Below, piece after piece: positions 13,701 to 27,727 of a stretch of DNA of 64,000 nucleotides. The notes under the pieces were generated by a model. It was not told the origin of the DNA, searched no databases, and was given only the letters and a program-made list of their open reading frames with translations. This stretch comes from Helopsaltes ochotensis (Eukaryota; Chordata; Aves; Passeriformes; Locustellidae): contig VXBM01000045.1 in NCBI GenBank assembly GCA_013400155.1, positions 1,979,698 through 2,043,697 of the forward strand, in the 5' to 3' direction. Position 1 is the stretch's first letter. Each line of letters begins with the position of its first letter. Made by a program: the position numbers and the translations under genes.

Positions 13701-14519
13701 TAAGTGTTTAATAGCATAATTTGCTGCATATGTTGCAAATACAAGCTGCTATGAATAGATCCTCTGTTAAAAAAAAAGCATTTGATATGTTATGTATGGA
13801 CTTAAATCCAATATGTTGTTATCTTTAACTAAAGGAAATTATAAGAGGAGATTTACAGAGAAGGGTTTATATTATTAACTTTAATTTCTTTAAAACTTTT
13901 CTCAACCAAAGTTGAATTTGATTTCTGTATTTTGACTTTGTTTAAAATGTGCTGTACATAACTTCCTCTGTTCCTTGACTATTATTCTGAAAATAGTACA
14001 AATTGGCTGTTTTCATCTACATGAGAAGAGAAAAATATAATTAGTAGCAGTAGGTGGATTATTTATTTAAGTGGTGTGCCCTGATTTTCTATTTGTCCAC
14101 TCATAGTAGACTTGAGGATTTAAGCACAAGGTTTCCTTTTATGTACTAGATTTTTTAAGATGTAATTTCTATACCTTGTAAAAAAACTGTGAGGGAGACC
14201 CTCCCTTTCCTCCATGTCTTTGGCCCCCAGCCTCCCAGGAAGCAGTAGTACAGAACAAACTGATTTAGAATAGGTATTGGTTTGGATTCTTATGACTTTT
14301 AGGTAATTTGGAATGACTCTGTGTTTGTAAATGGCAGGAATGAAGAGTTTTACACTATTGAGATTTAGAGATGATATTAAATCTTCTTAGCCTAGAACTT
14401 TTTAATCGGAGATTCAATTATTGTCCCACACTTCCTTTTAAAGTGTGTAGCTGCTTCTTTGGGGGCTTTATATATGTAGGTAATCAGGGTTTTTAAAAAA
14501 TTGGTTGTATTTTTTATAG

Positions 14520-14626
14520 AACAATTTCCAGCAAGCTTTGTTATTGAAGCTGGAGTAACACAAAAGGTGGGAAATCACTGCATGCATTATCTTAAGTCTA
14601 AGAAAGAAAAATCATATAAGGAAGGG
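14520..14626 (+). other. Exon-like window with consensus splice sites in intron 2
   Basis: A 107-base segment with a strong pyrimidine-rich acceptor (GTATTTTTTATAG) and a perfect GTAAGT donor at 14627. One frame is open throughout and reads …EQFPASFVIEAGVTQK, then a lysine-rich stretch. Its start phase does not match phase 0 exon 2, so splicing into ADAMTSL3 would shift the frame. It could instead be a poison exon, an exon of another transcript, or a chance pseudo-exon. I do not recognise the peptide. Confidence 0.2.
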
Positions 14627-17600
14627 GTAAGTCTCATTCAGTCATTTTTGAATGCTTTTCTGCAAGAGAGCAAAAAATTTTAGACCTTGTGCGATGTATA
14701 GTATTTCCTTCAGCCCTTCCACCAGGAACTATAAAAAGGTTGTATAAAGACAGAATAATTACAGCCTGAGTCAGGCCAGCAAGTTGGCTTTTTTTACTAT
14801 AATCACGATAAAAGAACATCTATCTTGGCCAAAAGAACTGGGCTCTGAAATAGAGATGTTCTGGACTGATAATTCCAAGTACAGCCAATCTTGCAGAGAA
14901 ATACACAGGTTAAGATTTATGTTTGGATGTTGTTATTTAAAATGAATGCTGTTTAGGCTTCTCATTATAGCATTTACTCTGTGTAGAGGAAACCAGGCCT
15001 GTAAAATGTGCAAATGAAAGTAGGAATGCTGCCACAGATAACTCCAGCATGGCTGAACAGTGAGATTCTTACTATTTTCAAATTTGCCAACCAGTAGAGA
15101 ATGTGAAGAAATATATAATTATGCAGGATAAGAATAGATCAACTGAATCAGTAAGATCACAGTATTTTACACTTCTGCAAGTTCACCAGATTGTGAAAGT
15201 TCCAGCTTCAGTAGTTTCTAGTATCATGGTTGTCTTTGGTCTCAGAAGTTATAGATGTATAGGGCAAAAGGAATCTTCTGCAATTAAATAAAAGGGCAGA
15301 TGAATTTATTTCCCTCCCTTTGCACAGTCCATTGTTCTTGGAATCTGTCTGTATTTTGAAAAGTCTTAGAATGCTAAAGACAAACATATGAGAATCTGGA
15401 ACCATGCTAAAGCTTTAGATACTGAGCTGTTAGGGTTGGCCTCCGAGCTCACATTAGCTTGTACTGGCAAACTAAGAGCTGACTGCGGATAAGAAAATTC
15501 AGGGGAGGTTATTGCCACAGATCCTTCTAAAAGTGCTCAGGAATAGCTGAAAAATATTCTGTAGCAATAGTGCCCCTCTGTAAATCTTTAAAATTAAACT
15601 ATGCTGTCAAGAATTCTGTTTAACCTTAAGTGTAAATGGTAGTGGTAAGAGAGCAGCTGCTAGATATACAGGAGTAGATGATCTCACACCACTGATTAAA
15701 CATGAGGTGTGTACTGGGGACTCCACGTTTCCCCTGGCCCTTGCTGTTTCAAAAGTAGTGAGCAGAGTATCCCATGTCCTACAAGAGGCATGACAGTTTT
15801 TCAAAAGACAAGGTCAAGAGACAAATCAAGAGTATGTGTACTCTTTTAGAATTTGGTATCTAAAAGCTGCTTTTGAAAAGCTTTTCCTCAATAGTCATCC
15901 CACTTGTGAGCAATAGTGGTGTTTTCCACTTGGCTGGAGCAGGAGAGGCTGAATGAGTTGCCTTGTAAAGGATGTCCATGGCACTTAGAGCTGATTGCCT
16001 TTTGCATGCAAGGCAAATGTTAAGAGATTTGACGGTACCAGCAGCAACAATGGGAGTCAGTCCCTCCACAGGGACTGTTCAATCAGGAGGATTTTTCAGT
16101 AGCTTAATTGCAGTCTGTGCTCCATATTCAGTTATGGATACCAGCTGCTGGTAGGTTCAGTGAAATACCAGTAACTTGGTACCTGCTGAAGAGTTATCCC
16201 TCCCTTTAGTTAGCTTCTTCAAACTGCTGGTAAAGAGAAGGAAATGACCATTTATCTTCCTATCCATCTGCTATGCCATTGTGAACTCCAGTGATATTCC
16301 ACAGTAAAATTATTCCGTTAAATTTCCTGCAGAAAGATAATCATAATTGGAAAGCAGTGCATGACTTATGACATGTCTCAGTTCATCTGTCCTGGGAACT
16401 ATCCATTGTACATACACATCTGCTTCTGTACACCCACACAGGATGGGAAGAGATTCCTCCACAGGAAGGTCTTCCGTTCCCTCAGAATGCAGGTGGTATG
16501 TATTGGCAAATCACGTATTGTGGATGTGGGGGCCAAGTTCCCAGAGCAATGCACACAGAGTGAAGCAATTCACTCAGCTGCTTGAATGAGAATCCAAGAT
16601 GAGTGAGTAGGAATAAAATCACAGGGCCCACCTTTCCCTGTTCCTTTTCTGATAACTGTTTCACTCACTTATACTTGCTACTGTTGCATTTGAAATGTTG
16701 ACCATTAGAAGACTAAAATTACTATATAATGAGATCAGTCATAAGGAAGACAGTTGGTACTTAAAATATTTAACGAAAATGCAGAGCATTTAATAAGACA
16801 TCATACATTTTTAAATTCCAAAACTCTAGACAATGTCTTGCCTTTGAATTACAGATGTTCTTAAGTGCTGTCCATTTTTTATCCTTTATTTGTTCATTGA
16901 ATGCCTTTCTGTAATCACCTGGATGATTTTAAAATTCCTTAATAAAGTTTCTTTGCTGGACATGGAAGATGGGTGATAAAGCTGTAGTGTTGAAACTATC
17001 CTGATTAGAGCAGGCGTCCTGTCCTGAATTAGCAGTTTCTATTTTCATTTTATGTCTGACTTGCTCAGCTGTGTCTTTTAACATTTCAGCAATTCTGGCT
17101 CATTCAGAGGATTTATTTCATTCTTTCCAGCAGCAGGGCCTGTGTTTATCTTTTCTCACCTCAGTAAGAGCCCTTTCCCCTTCACCATATCAGTCCTCCA
17201 GCATTACTGTACACATTGTATAGAAGAATAAAAGTGAGTCATTAAACTAATGACCATTAGTCCTAAGAGTTGTCAGTGAACAGATGCCTGTGGGGCCTGT
17301 CATGTGAGCTTTTAATTGCCCTGGGTCTTGCTGCTAAAGCAGAGTAATCTAAGTAGTGGCTTATTAGTGAGTGTACATGTGAAATGCTGTCAGTCAATGC
17401 TGGTACATGAGTTGTGACCAGGAGGGGAACAATCTTCAGATTATTGGTATTTCCTCTTACACAGTGGCATTATTTGGTTTTTGTTCAATTATTGAACCTT
17501 TTTCTAGTTAACATTTAATTTTTAATGCTGCATAGTGTCTGCCTCAGTACAATACACAGTTAAAACTTTGCCCTGCTTGAGATGCTTTCACTGGCAAGAG

Positions 17601-20600
17601 AGAAAGATGAAATATACTTGAACAACCACCCTTTCTCCCTTGCAAAAAGTGAGAGGAAACTGAAAACTGGATGGATCATAAATATCAGGCATCACTGGAC
17701 TGAAGAAATAGTTGAGCTGAGATTTAAATGTACCTAATTTAGAGTGCTTGAAGAGGTGAGTTGTAGTGTTTGAACAGCGGGCCTCAGTCTGGGAAACCAT
17801 TTCAGCAGTTGCACATCAGGTGGGAATGATGATACAGGAAGTGACTTCAATAATCTCAAAGTAGCAGATGAATGATAAGACAAAAGTAATTTCTTAGGGA
17901 AAAATGGTTCACTATGAAGTAGCATGCCTTGCCTCATGGTTGGTGTATCAGAATTCCTGACACCAGTAAAGCACAAAAAGCTTAAAATCTTTAGAGTATT
18001 TGCAGAAACGTGTTTGAGACTTAGAAACTGCGTGCTATGCACAGTTTCTTTAGGGAATTTCTTTTTAAAATTGTACTGAAACAGGTGTGCACACGTGGAG
18101 GGTACTTGGCTGAAAGGCATTCACCTCATGTGCCTTATTAATAGCCTTAAACCAACATTCCTACAGCAGAACCATGACCATTTAACTGCTTCCTTATTGT
18201 GAAAATGTGCCTGACCAACTCAATGTGCAAGGCTGCTCAGTCCATAAACCCTGCAAAGGGACTTACTGCAGTGGAGAAAGAAGAGTAGACAAAGAACTGG
18301 GTTAATATCACTAAAAATTATCAGATGTAGTGGAAAACTAACAGTGGAAAAATCACATTTTCCTCACCATATGTTAAAGGCATTTGTGTGCTGAGCTGTT
18401 GGAAATCCAAAGTGAGCCTGGGAGTGAACATCTGGCTGGGGCATTTCTCTACAGTCTGGTTTCTTCCAGGTGAGAGAGGATTCGTCAGCTAGAGGTAACA
18501 GGGAGGAGAACCACTTCGATTATTTACACTTGTATTCAGGGTGGTCTCTTTGTAAGCAGAAAGCAGAATTTTGGGATACACTCCACTCTGCAGCCCCTCT
18601 TTAAAGAAAGGTTGACAGGATGGTAGCAGGCGCTCTTGGTGCTCTGAAAGAAAGGTGGGTGAAGGGCAGTGCTAGCCCAAGCTCTCCTGTGGTACTTACA
18701 GGACTATTGAGAAGCTTTTTGATGGTAGATATAGATTATCAGAATCCTTCTATCTTCCTGACCTGTCAAAGTTGCTTTGTTGCATGTCCTTTGGGTTCTC
18801 TTACTTGAATTTTGGGCTATTTGATCTTAAAAAGAATTGCACCAAAGGTCTATTTTCCTGCTGAGAAATTATTCCAGTTCTTGGTGGCTGGGAGCTTGCC
18901 TGTTTCCAGGTCAATTTCTGTTATGAGAATTTGTAGTCATTTACAGTAGCAGAGCAATTCCATCCATTTCATCTACCTGTTTAGATCGTGATAAACACCA
19001 CACTGCCACACTGTTGCTGATGACAACATTGTATAAACAGTATGCAATGAAGAAAGATTACTAGTGCTAGGGCAGCCTTTTCTGGGGGTTGAGTACTTGC
19101 CAATTTTGCTCTGCCACCTGAATCAGAAGCAGATGTACAGAGATTGAGGGCAGGGAGAAAACTCCCTGTCATTAGCAATGAAAGGCATGGCAGTGCCCTG
19201 CAATATATGAAAGAGTCACTGTTCAGGTTTCCTCACATGACAAAAGTCTCTGGTTTTAATTGCACTCATGAACAACTTTAATGTCAAAATCCTCAGCATT
19301 TTGCTCTGAAGTGTATAGCGGTTTAGGATTCTTTTTCTTTCCCCTAAGTGCCGTGGTTTTAATACCATTCCATCACCCCACACATTTCCCTTCTTTGTGT
19401 TTTCATTATGCAACAGGAATTCTCTTAAAAATCTGGATCCGCCACCAGTTCTAGCAGGTGTTTGGCTCCTGAGTACCAGAGTTTTTTTCTTCACACAGCT
19501 TATGGATGAGAATTTCACTGCCCTTAGGCACAATTTCAACTGAAGTATATGAAAAGCGTGTTACTGTGTCAGTTCAAATTATATCACTATTAAAGAAAAA
19601 ACTCAAAAGGAAATTAAATATAAATAATCATACTAACATAACATAACATTAATAACATTAAGGTTATAATTTAAATTAAAAAGAATTGGGAAAATCTGAG
19701 TCAGAAGTCCCAGACTCTCCTGAGAGCAGCCATTGTAAATGAGGATATTGACAACTTTGAGTCACACAATGTCTTGATGAATAGTAGAGTAATACTGCAG
19801 TATATAAGAGCTAAGTGTATTTTTTAGTTCTGTATAATATACTGTGTGGGAACTAAGTATTGTGTGAAGTCTTGCATTCCCTCACATCAGTTTTATCTGA
19901 TGGTGGCTAACACACTTTTTCTGCCATACCCCACAATGTCCTAGGTCCCATTTTGCTCACATATAAATATACAGATTGCTACCACCTCTATTGCCTTCCT
20001 TGGGATGTTGAGACCTGCATGAAGAAAAGTTGGTCATATTTAGAGGAAGGTGTTTTTCCTTAAATCCTGAATCCTGCTGTGACAGTGTGGGCATGTCACT
20101 GTGGCCAGGTGAAAACAAAGAGGCATTTTTCAAGTGCAATGCAGAAGTGTTAACAAAATGGTGCCATGAAGTTTCACCTGCCCAGAATTTTTGCTTTATG
20201 CTAGTTTATAGGAGGAGTTTAAATGGCAGCTTTTAACTGCAACTTTTGATTACCTGGGAGCATTCACACCTTTCTTGTAACCTTTCTTCAGCATTATTAG
20301 AGTAGTTATCCAGTCTGGTTACTAGGAAAGGCAATGAGAGGAAGTAATTTATTAGAAAAGGGTGATGTTGGTCTTGCAAGCCAATTGGGTGCTATTTATC
20401 TCATTCAGAAAGGATTAGACTTATACAGCCTCTTGTTCTTATGAGGCCTCTGTTCATCAATATTTTGAGCAATCCCAAGGTTTATGTTAATGCATGGCCT
20501 GCCAAAGCTACTGGAGTGCCTTGGCCCTTCATGGCAGAGGCCTCTTCTACCCATTAAAGGAATGACCCTATATCCTTTCTCATTTCATCTTGTTCTTTTC

Positions 20601-21056
20601 TTTGCTCCTTAAGCAATGTGAATCTTCATTCAGTGCATGTGTTGATTTGTTGAGCTTTATAATCCAGCTGTCTCTGACAGTGGTCCTACTTAGCCTTAAA
20701 CTATGCTTCTTTCTTGCCTGTTGGAAAGAAATCTGCAGTTCCTCCAATATTATGCTTCCAGTCTCCTCCAGTATGTAACTGGACGTGCAGTCATGCTCAT
20801 GGACAAGCAGGGCTGTCATTTCCTGCAAAGGAGTGCAGTTGTCAACAGCTTGTCAGTTTAACAACAAACAAAACCCCTTCACCACATGGTGTTCATGATA
20901 AAGGACACCAAGAAAATGTCCTGGATTTGGCTGCATGGAGTTAATTTTCCACCTGGTAGCTGGTATAGCACCGCATTTTGGATTTTGGACGAGAAACCTG
21001 GTGTTTTGGTTGTTGCTGAGCAGTGCTTTCCCTAAGTCGAGGACTTTCCATCTTAC

Positions 21057-21161
21057 NNNNNNNNNNNNNNNNNNNNNNNNNNNNNNNNNNNNNNNNNNNN
21101 NNNNNNNNNNNNNNNNNNNNNNNNNNNNNNNNNNNNNNNNNNNNNNNNNNNNNNNNNNNNN
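21057..21161. other. Assembly gap (105 N)
   Basis: A continuous run of 105 N within intron 2. No sequence can be read. ORFs drawn through it are meaningless. Confidence 1.
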
Positions 21162-21794
21162 CCTCAGTCAGCAAACACAGAGCAATTGCAATGGGCATCC
21201 CTTGTTTTGGACATTTTAAAATCATTCTTATTGTTTTCTTTTCCTTTTTTGTCCTATTGAACTGTCTTTATCTCAGGCCAAGAGTTTTACCTTTTTCCTG
21301 ATTCTTTCCCCTATCCCGCTGCAGGGGTGAGTGAGGGAATGTCTGTGTGGTGTTCAGCTCCCTGTCAGGTTAAACTGCAACACTGAACGTTAAAAAAATA
21401 TTACAGATTATCCTGGTTTCTTTGCTAAGGATGCTCATAGTACTTTTTGAAGCATATTTTTTTCTGTGGAGATTGTGAGAACCCTTAGAAACTGTCAGTG
21501 AATAAAAGATAGACTTCCATGAGAATATGTTCCAATAATACTGAAAGGACTTTATTTATGTCAAGAATTTTAACAATTATGAAGTTTCCAAATGAGGAAT
21601 AAAAAAGCTTTTGTCTGGAATAGTGGAACATATGATGAAAGAGGTGATAAAATCTTTTTAGACTTCAGTCACTCATGTCTGTCTTGCAAGATTTTAAAGA
21701 CGTTTAACTGAAATGCTATTTTCTGTCTCATTTCCAGATATTCCTTCCTTTCAGTGTTTTATCACAGAGGAGAGCTGATAGGGGATTCAATCTC

Positions 21795-21811
21795 AAAAAA
21801 AAAAAAAAAAA
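21795..21811 (+). repeat. Poly(A) tract, 17 A
   Basis: Seventeen consecutive A residues after GATTCAATCTC. No processed-gene body or target-site duplication was recognised beside it, so it is recorded as a simple homopolymer. Confidence 0.9.
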
Positions 21812-22865
21812 GAGTGAAAACATCCCCTAACCATTCCCATGCCCCTAAAGCACAAGCTCTGGGCAATGTGCAGGTAGAATCTTCACTCACTAGTGTAGAT
21901 TGTTTTATCTGTAGGCTATAAAATTGCTTTTCTCTTGGATCTAAATATGGCTGTGCCTCTTCCCCATTCCCCAAGACTAAGCTAAAGACTTGGGGAAATA
22001 ATTGGGTATTGCATATTTTGGAAGCAGGATCTGATCCACAGTCATGAACTTTCTGACAATAATTGGAAGTGAACAGCTCTGGGGTTATCTTGTCTGGGTG
22101 CGGAATTTTCCCCCTTGGCTTTTATTCATACGAAATTAGAGAGACCCAAGTAAGCAGTGTTGCTCACAGACCTAACAGTGTTATATTGCAGGGGATGCTG
22201 TCCTGCTGCAGCTGCATTTGGGTCTTGGTTCTGTAAGGGGGTCCCTGGGACCTTTGTCACTGATATCACTGGGAGCAGCTTCAGTCTGCTGGTGCCGCTC
22301 TTTTTAGAGCAGATTTTGGGGCACATCTGATCAATTCTTTGGAAAGAAGGCAGAGTCTGCCTGACACAGAGTTCAGAAGAAGCTTCACTGGAAGAAGAAA
22401 ATCTTCAAGGTTCATATTTCTTTCAGAAATATGAAGCAAAGTCGATATTGAAGCTGGGTTTTTAAAGTAAGTGAAGTTTTGGCTAAATACTACTCCAGCC
22501 TCTCAGTGAAATGTTTAATCTTTTAGCCAGACAATAGCAAGAGAAAACATAAGTAATTGTTGATAAATATCCAAAAGCTTAATCACTAGTATAAATTTTA
22601 GAGGGCGCAGAAAAAGATTTCAAAATGTGTTGATCTCAGTCTGCAGCCCCAACTATGCCAAAGAAAATGTATTTACATTTGATCAAGAAAAACGGTGGTA
22701 GAAATGTCCTTTTGAAAAGACTGAAAGATGGGATCTAATTAAAAAACTTAATGATCTCCATTGATCATTCTTCCCGTTTCAGTGTTGGCTTCAGGTTGTT
22801 CAAACCAAGAGCCTGAAGAAAGGTTTAGGCTGAGCGCTTTTGTTCTGGTGACGTGATCTTAAGCA

Positions 22866-22884
22866 CATTCCAGTCACAGGAATG
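22866..22884. promoter_or_regulatory. Inverted pair of TEAD-like sites (CATTCC…GGAATG)
   Basis: CATTCC at 22866-22871 and its exact complement GGAATG at 22879-22884, separated by seven bases. CATTCC is the core of the MCAT/TEAD site. A CRE-like TGACGTGA lies just upstream. A six-base match pair is expected now and then in 64 kb, so regulatory function is only a possibility. Confidence 0.25.
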
Positions 22885-25062
22885 ACTCCGAGTGCTTCAG
22901 TGGGTGCAGGACGGTTTGAGCAGAAGAGGTGAGGTAGGAAGTTGCTTTCTTGCAGCTGTGAATATGATTATAGTTATAGCTCAGCTTCAGTTTTCAGTGA
23001 TAGACACTTCAAACAATAGCTGAACTATCAGTTTCTAAGTTGCTTCCTGGCAGCATTTTACTGTGTTGGAAAAACAGTGGCTTATCCAAAATATTTAAGA
23101 ATTGTCTTTTGTTTATCTTTGTATGTATCTTCAACTCAGAGGCACATTTTTCCAAGCTTGTTTTATTTCTTCATGTTCAAGCAGGCCTAGAATTGAGAGA
23201 TGAGAGGAAAAAATCATTAGATTTGGGCTTAAGTCAGACCTGTTTTAAATCTGCTTTTAACTAATACAGAGCATGCAACATAGAAGAAAAATCCTTGAGT
23301 CTCCCACTCTAGTTCTGTCCCTGCAAAAGCTTTTGACTCAGTGTTTCAGATTGTCTCATTGTCTCAGTTGTGACTTCCCTGATGAAATCTGACAGCCAAG
23401 TTCTTCTTTCAGGGTTCTTCTATGAAGAAACGCTTGACTTCAGTTCAGCCAAGTCCTCCTTAATTTTTTTTTTTAGGAGAAATGACATTTATACTTTAAT
23501 TCTGATTTGAAATGCTGGCCTCTTAGTTTAATATTAATAATTAAATAATTGGCCTGGTCTGCTAAAATGCTGAGCTGCTGGCAGCTTCTGTGGAAACTCA
23601 GTTCACTTGCAGGGTCTTTAAATATTTCAGAGTGTCTAGCATTAGGAAGCTGTTTTTGTAGATCTTGGCCATGACAAAAGCTAATCTGACTCTTACTAGA
23701 TATTTATTCATCAGGATTGCTTACTCTGGAGATATTCAAAGTTCCGAACTGTTGATGTGACATCGTTTATCTGCAAATACGTTTTTTCATGTTTCATGTG
23801 ATGAAGCTGGAGTGCTGTGCTCTATCTAAGATTTTTGTATGGGAGTCCTTGAAAATCCATTAAACTGAACTGCTACTTAGCTGGTATATTACTTCCCTGG
23901 AGCGTAAATCAAATGCTACAGCAGCTTAGGAGACAGATATTTAACTTGAATTACATGGAAATACACACATTTTAGTGTATGATTAGACTTGCTGTGCATA
24001 TTAATCTGACAAACATGTATTTACAAGTCATTAAGAATGCAGATCATTTTTTCTCATTTTGCCTTTTCTGTCTTTTTTTTTTTTCTCTAATACAATGATT
24101 TTGGAACTGAACGCTGCCCATTTTCCACTTCCAACAAGAACTAATAAAAGAGCCACAAAACTATGGAAAGCAAACTGCCTTCACTGTATTTGTCTTTCTT
24201 TACAGAATTTACTTTGGGCAGGCTAGTGCAGTTGTGCATAACTGTAAAGCTTTAGTTGATTGGACCTTTTAACTTTTGTCTGTGTTTCTTTTAAAATAAG
24301 AAAGATATTGAGGCAGTTTCAGGAAGAACATGGTATTTTTCATTTTCAGCATTAGAAATAGATAATTTTGAAGCTTTCATCTGCATTAGTCCAGTTTGCT
24401 CTCATTATGCTCCCAATTTTAGCAAGGACACAGGCCTAGTTAGGGAATGACTGATGTAAGTGTAAGTAATGTTTGTGTGTGTTAGATGCACATAATAGCA
24501 GAGTTCTTACTTTTCTCTTGGTCATAGTTCTTGGTGCCAACAATCTAAAATTAAACATTCTTCTGCACCTGAAATATTAGTTTTTTATTTCTAATTATGT
24601 TCAAGTCACTTCTTTGGGACGTTGCATCTGTTTTTTCATCTTGACCTTCACAGCTGATATTTAGTAGAAAGCTGTCTTTCTAAAGCTTCTGCTGACTATA
24701 TATAAATATGGAACAATTACTTCAGGTCTCCTGGTGGCTGTGATTAAATAGAATAGTAGCATGCAATTACAAGGTTTGGTTGAGCTTTGTCTTGGCCTTA
24801 GTATCAAATTACCTCCAAGAACTGTAGACTAAACCAGATTTTTTAATTTATCTGAAATTACAATAGCAGTTGAAATCCTTGGATGAAATTGTTACTCTCT
24901 AACTTGGAAGAAATGACCAATGATGAATATTTATAATTTTTAGTAATAGGAAAACTCTATAGTGCAGTGATTTGATAATTGTAAGTGAACTAGATGGCAA
25001 TAGTTAACATGAATCCTGGGTATCAAGGAAAAAAAAAGAGCAGTTTAAAGTACTTTGCATTT

Positions 25063-25282
25063 TGTGGTGGTTTCAGAATGTGCCAATGGGACCCATTTTG
25101 GGTCAAACAGAACTAGAAGTTGTGCCCCAGCAGCCCCTACTGTGCTCAGTCACTGGGAGATGTTGGGCTGTGTGTGGGCATTCAGTCCCTCTCAGCCTTG
25201 CTAATGGCAGTGTCGGCTGGGAAGCACTCGGTGACCATCCCTCGTACTCTCAATAATGAAATAAAACCACCAAATCCAGCAA
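25063..25282. repeat. Possible solo-LTR or hairpin element with terminal inverted repeat
   Basis: The block opens with TGTGGTGGTTTC and, about 200 bases later, holds the exact inverse AAACCACCA (25264-25272, against TGGTGGTTT at 25065-25073). An AATGAAATAAAA polyadenylation-like string overlaps the right end. TG at the start and AATAAA near the end would suit a short LTR. No target-site duplication is evident and I cannot name a family, so boundaries and identity are tentative. Confidence 0.3.
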
Positions 25283-27478
25283 CTTGGGCAGATGCTTCCA
25301 GCCAGTGTTCTACAGAGCAATGAAACTGGGCAGCAGCAAAAACAAAGTGCAGCTCTTGGTGGAGGAAGATCTAAAAACCAGAGGCTTGGATACAGGCAAT
25401 CATTTGTGTCGTGTGCAATTGAAGGTGGAAGAGTAATTTGGTCTTTCAGCACTCAGGTGGGGAGTGGTGAGTGAGGAAGCAACCACAGCCTGAGATCAAA
25501 GCCCAGCTCCAGCATAAGGCTTGAATAAACCCAGTGCCATTTCACAGTTCCCACTTCTGCTGATCAGGATAGTTCCCCATATCCCATAGGTGGAAAGATG
25601 TAGCATGGAAGACCTTATTTTTTCAGTTTCTGACTGATAAGTTGCGTGTCCTAATTGACTAGAAAGATTTTCAAACACTGATCTGTTTCCAATTTTTATA
25701 TTTTCTTTTTTGTCAGTAAGTAATACATACCTTCTTGCTACATGATATATTAATTTCAATGAATTTTATGTAGTGATTAGTATTATATCTGCTTTGGCTA
25801 CATTATCACCCTCTACTGTCTTCATAGGCTTAAGATCATAAAAGCTAGTTTGAAATGCCTGCTTTAAATCTTAAGTGTACTTGTAACTTGACACGTTTAA
25901 ATTAAAGCTGTTGAGATTAAACTGGCCATTAAACAGACCTAAAACACTAGCATGAAATGTAATTGTTTTCTGAAACTTGCAGTTACAGTCTTTACTTTAA
26001 AACATGAATTTATATCAGATTAGCTAAGTCATTCAGAGATGATCTCAAACATACTATAAACCCACAGACTATTGAAATTTGAATTATGTTTAAGCCAAAA
26101 TGCCAGTAGAAATAGAAAAGCCTCATAAGGAGCATTGGTAGATTCCTCAGTGGGGAATAAAATAGACTAAGTGGAAACATTATATTTTGTGTTCAGTACA
26201 ATGTATGAATGAAAGTGCATTGGGAACATGCAACTTATTTGAAGGTGCCTGCATCTAGAGCGTAAAAATGTTTTTCTGCTGCTTTGGTGAGTGGATACAA
26301 AAGAGTTCTTTGAACATTTGAAGATTTGATTTTTTAAAAAATTAACTTCTCAGTTTGGGTTGTTTATAAGATGTAATTCATTGGTTTGCCATGTCAGCTG
26401 GTAGTGTGTCCTTAGTGTTTGTTTTTTATTTTTAATTAATTACTTGGCTGTATTCTTTCTTACCTGATTTATACCAGACAGGTAGCAGTACCTATTGCTG
26501 CAGCTGAAAATCAGTTTCCATTTTAACCTCTTGTGTAACCTTATAAAATATCTGTGTTTTACACTGAATTTTTCCATGCTTGGAAGCCAGATTTTGCTTG
26601 CCTGAATCTAGCAAGCATTCCTCTGCTCCTCAAGTGCCTAGCTGCTCATTAGCTTTTCACAGGAAAATGGAATGTGTGTTAGAAACCCTTAGTTGTTCTT
26701 GTTATGTTTACCAAATTGCTATTTCAGCTTCGAATATTGGCATTATGTTCAAAGTATAACACTGATTAATGTCCAAAGGCTTTATATTTTAAATGTTAAA
26801 TTACATAGATGAGAAATGCAAGAAAATTTATTGCTACATATCCTACTGACATTTGTTTATGACAAAATAGGCAACAGTGTTATATATACAATTAGTTAAG
26901 AAGTGTGGTGGGGTAATTTTGATTCTCTTCTGCTTGTAAATTAGGCAAATATTCCAAAAATATTGTTATAAATCACTAGCACTTATAACAGGATTCTTTC
27001 CCAAACTATTCTATAAATATAAACTAAACTCAACAATATGCCATTAAGATAGGTCAGTAGGGGTTGTAATTGTTTTACACCTGGCAAAACTGAGGTAGAA
27101 ATGATAAGCACTTTAACCCAGGCCACCTGAGCTTTAGAATGCATATCCCTTATCCATTAGCCCTGTGCTGAAATCATAGGATTACATCACTGCCATATTC
27201 CCTCACATAGGATCTGTCGATAGCCCATTGAAACCAGTGGGGAAAGATGCCAGATTATGTCAGCCCCTCTCCTGTCTGGGCTCTGCTTCACATGTCAAGG
27301 CTTGCATCAGCTGCAGCCAGCTCGGATTCTGCAGGAAGCAGAGCTGTGGACCTCTTGTGGTGGCCTTACGGGGAAGCTGTTGTGGCCAAATGTAGATTTG
27401 TTCTCCATATTTTATTACTTAATTATGCATAAGGAAGGTCGGTTGGCTAAAGTGTAAAAGTGAGATCTCTGCTGCAAT

Positions 27479-27727
27479 TGTGTTATCAAATGCTCTTCCC
27501 TAGTTGTGAACAGCATCCTGGACTGATATGGAGCACTGCCTTTGTTCACTCCAGTCATTCCCACTCCCTGTCTCTTCTTTGCAGTAATATTGTCCTGCAA
27601 GATAGGAAAGTAATTCATAGTGCCATGGCTTCACAGGGAACCCTATTGGACTAGATGAGCCCTCAAGATATCTTCTAAGCTGAGTTAGTCTATGATTCCA
27701 TCTTTGTTTCTTCCTGTAAAAATAAAT
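27479..27727 (+). repeat. Direct duplication, copy 1, with CR1-like 3' tail
   Basis: A 249-base segment repeated without a gap exactly 1260 bases downstream (28739-28987), with 9 mismatches (about 96% identity; 7 transitions, 2 transversions). Positions 27641-27700 hold TTGGACTAGATGAGC and GTCTATGATTCCA, which resemble the 3' end of avian CR1 LINEs. The duplicated unit extends some 30 bases past that tail and about 160 bases before it. Shared ends on both sides point to a local segmental duplication rather than two separate insertions. Confidence 0.9.

Noticed and set aside
20935..21301. ORFs running through the N run
   Set aside because: Translation across unknown bases is not evidence of coding.
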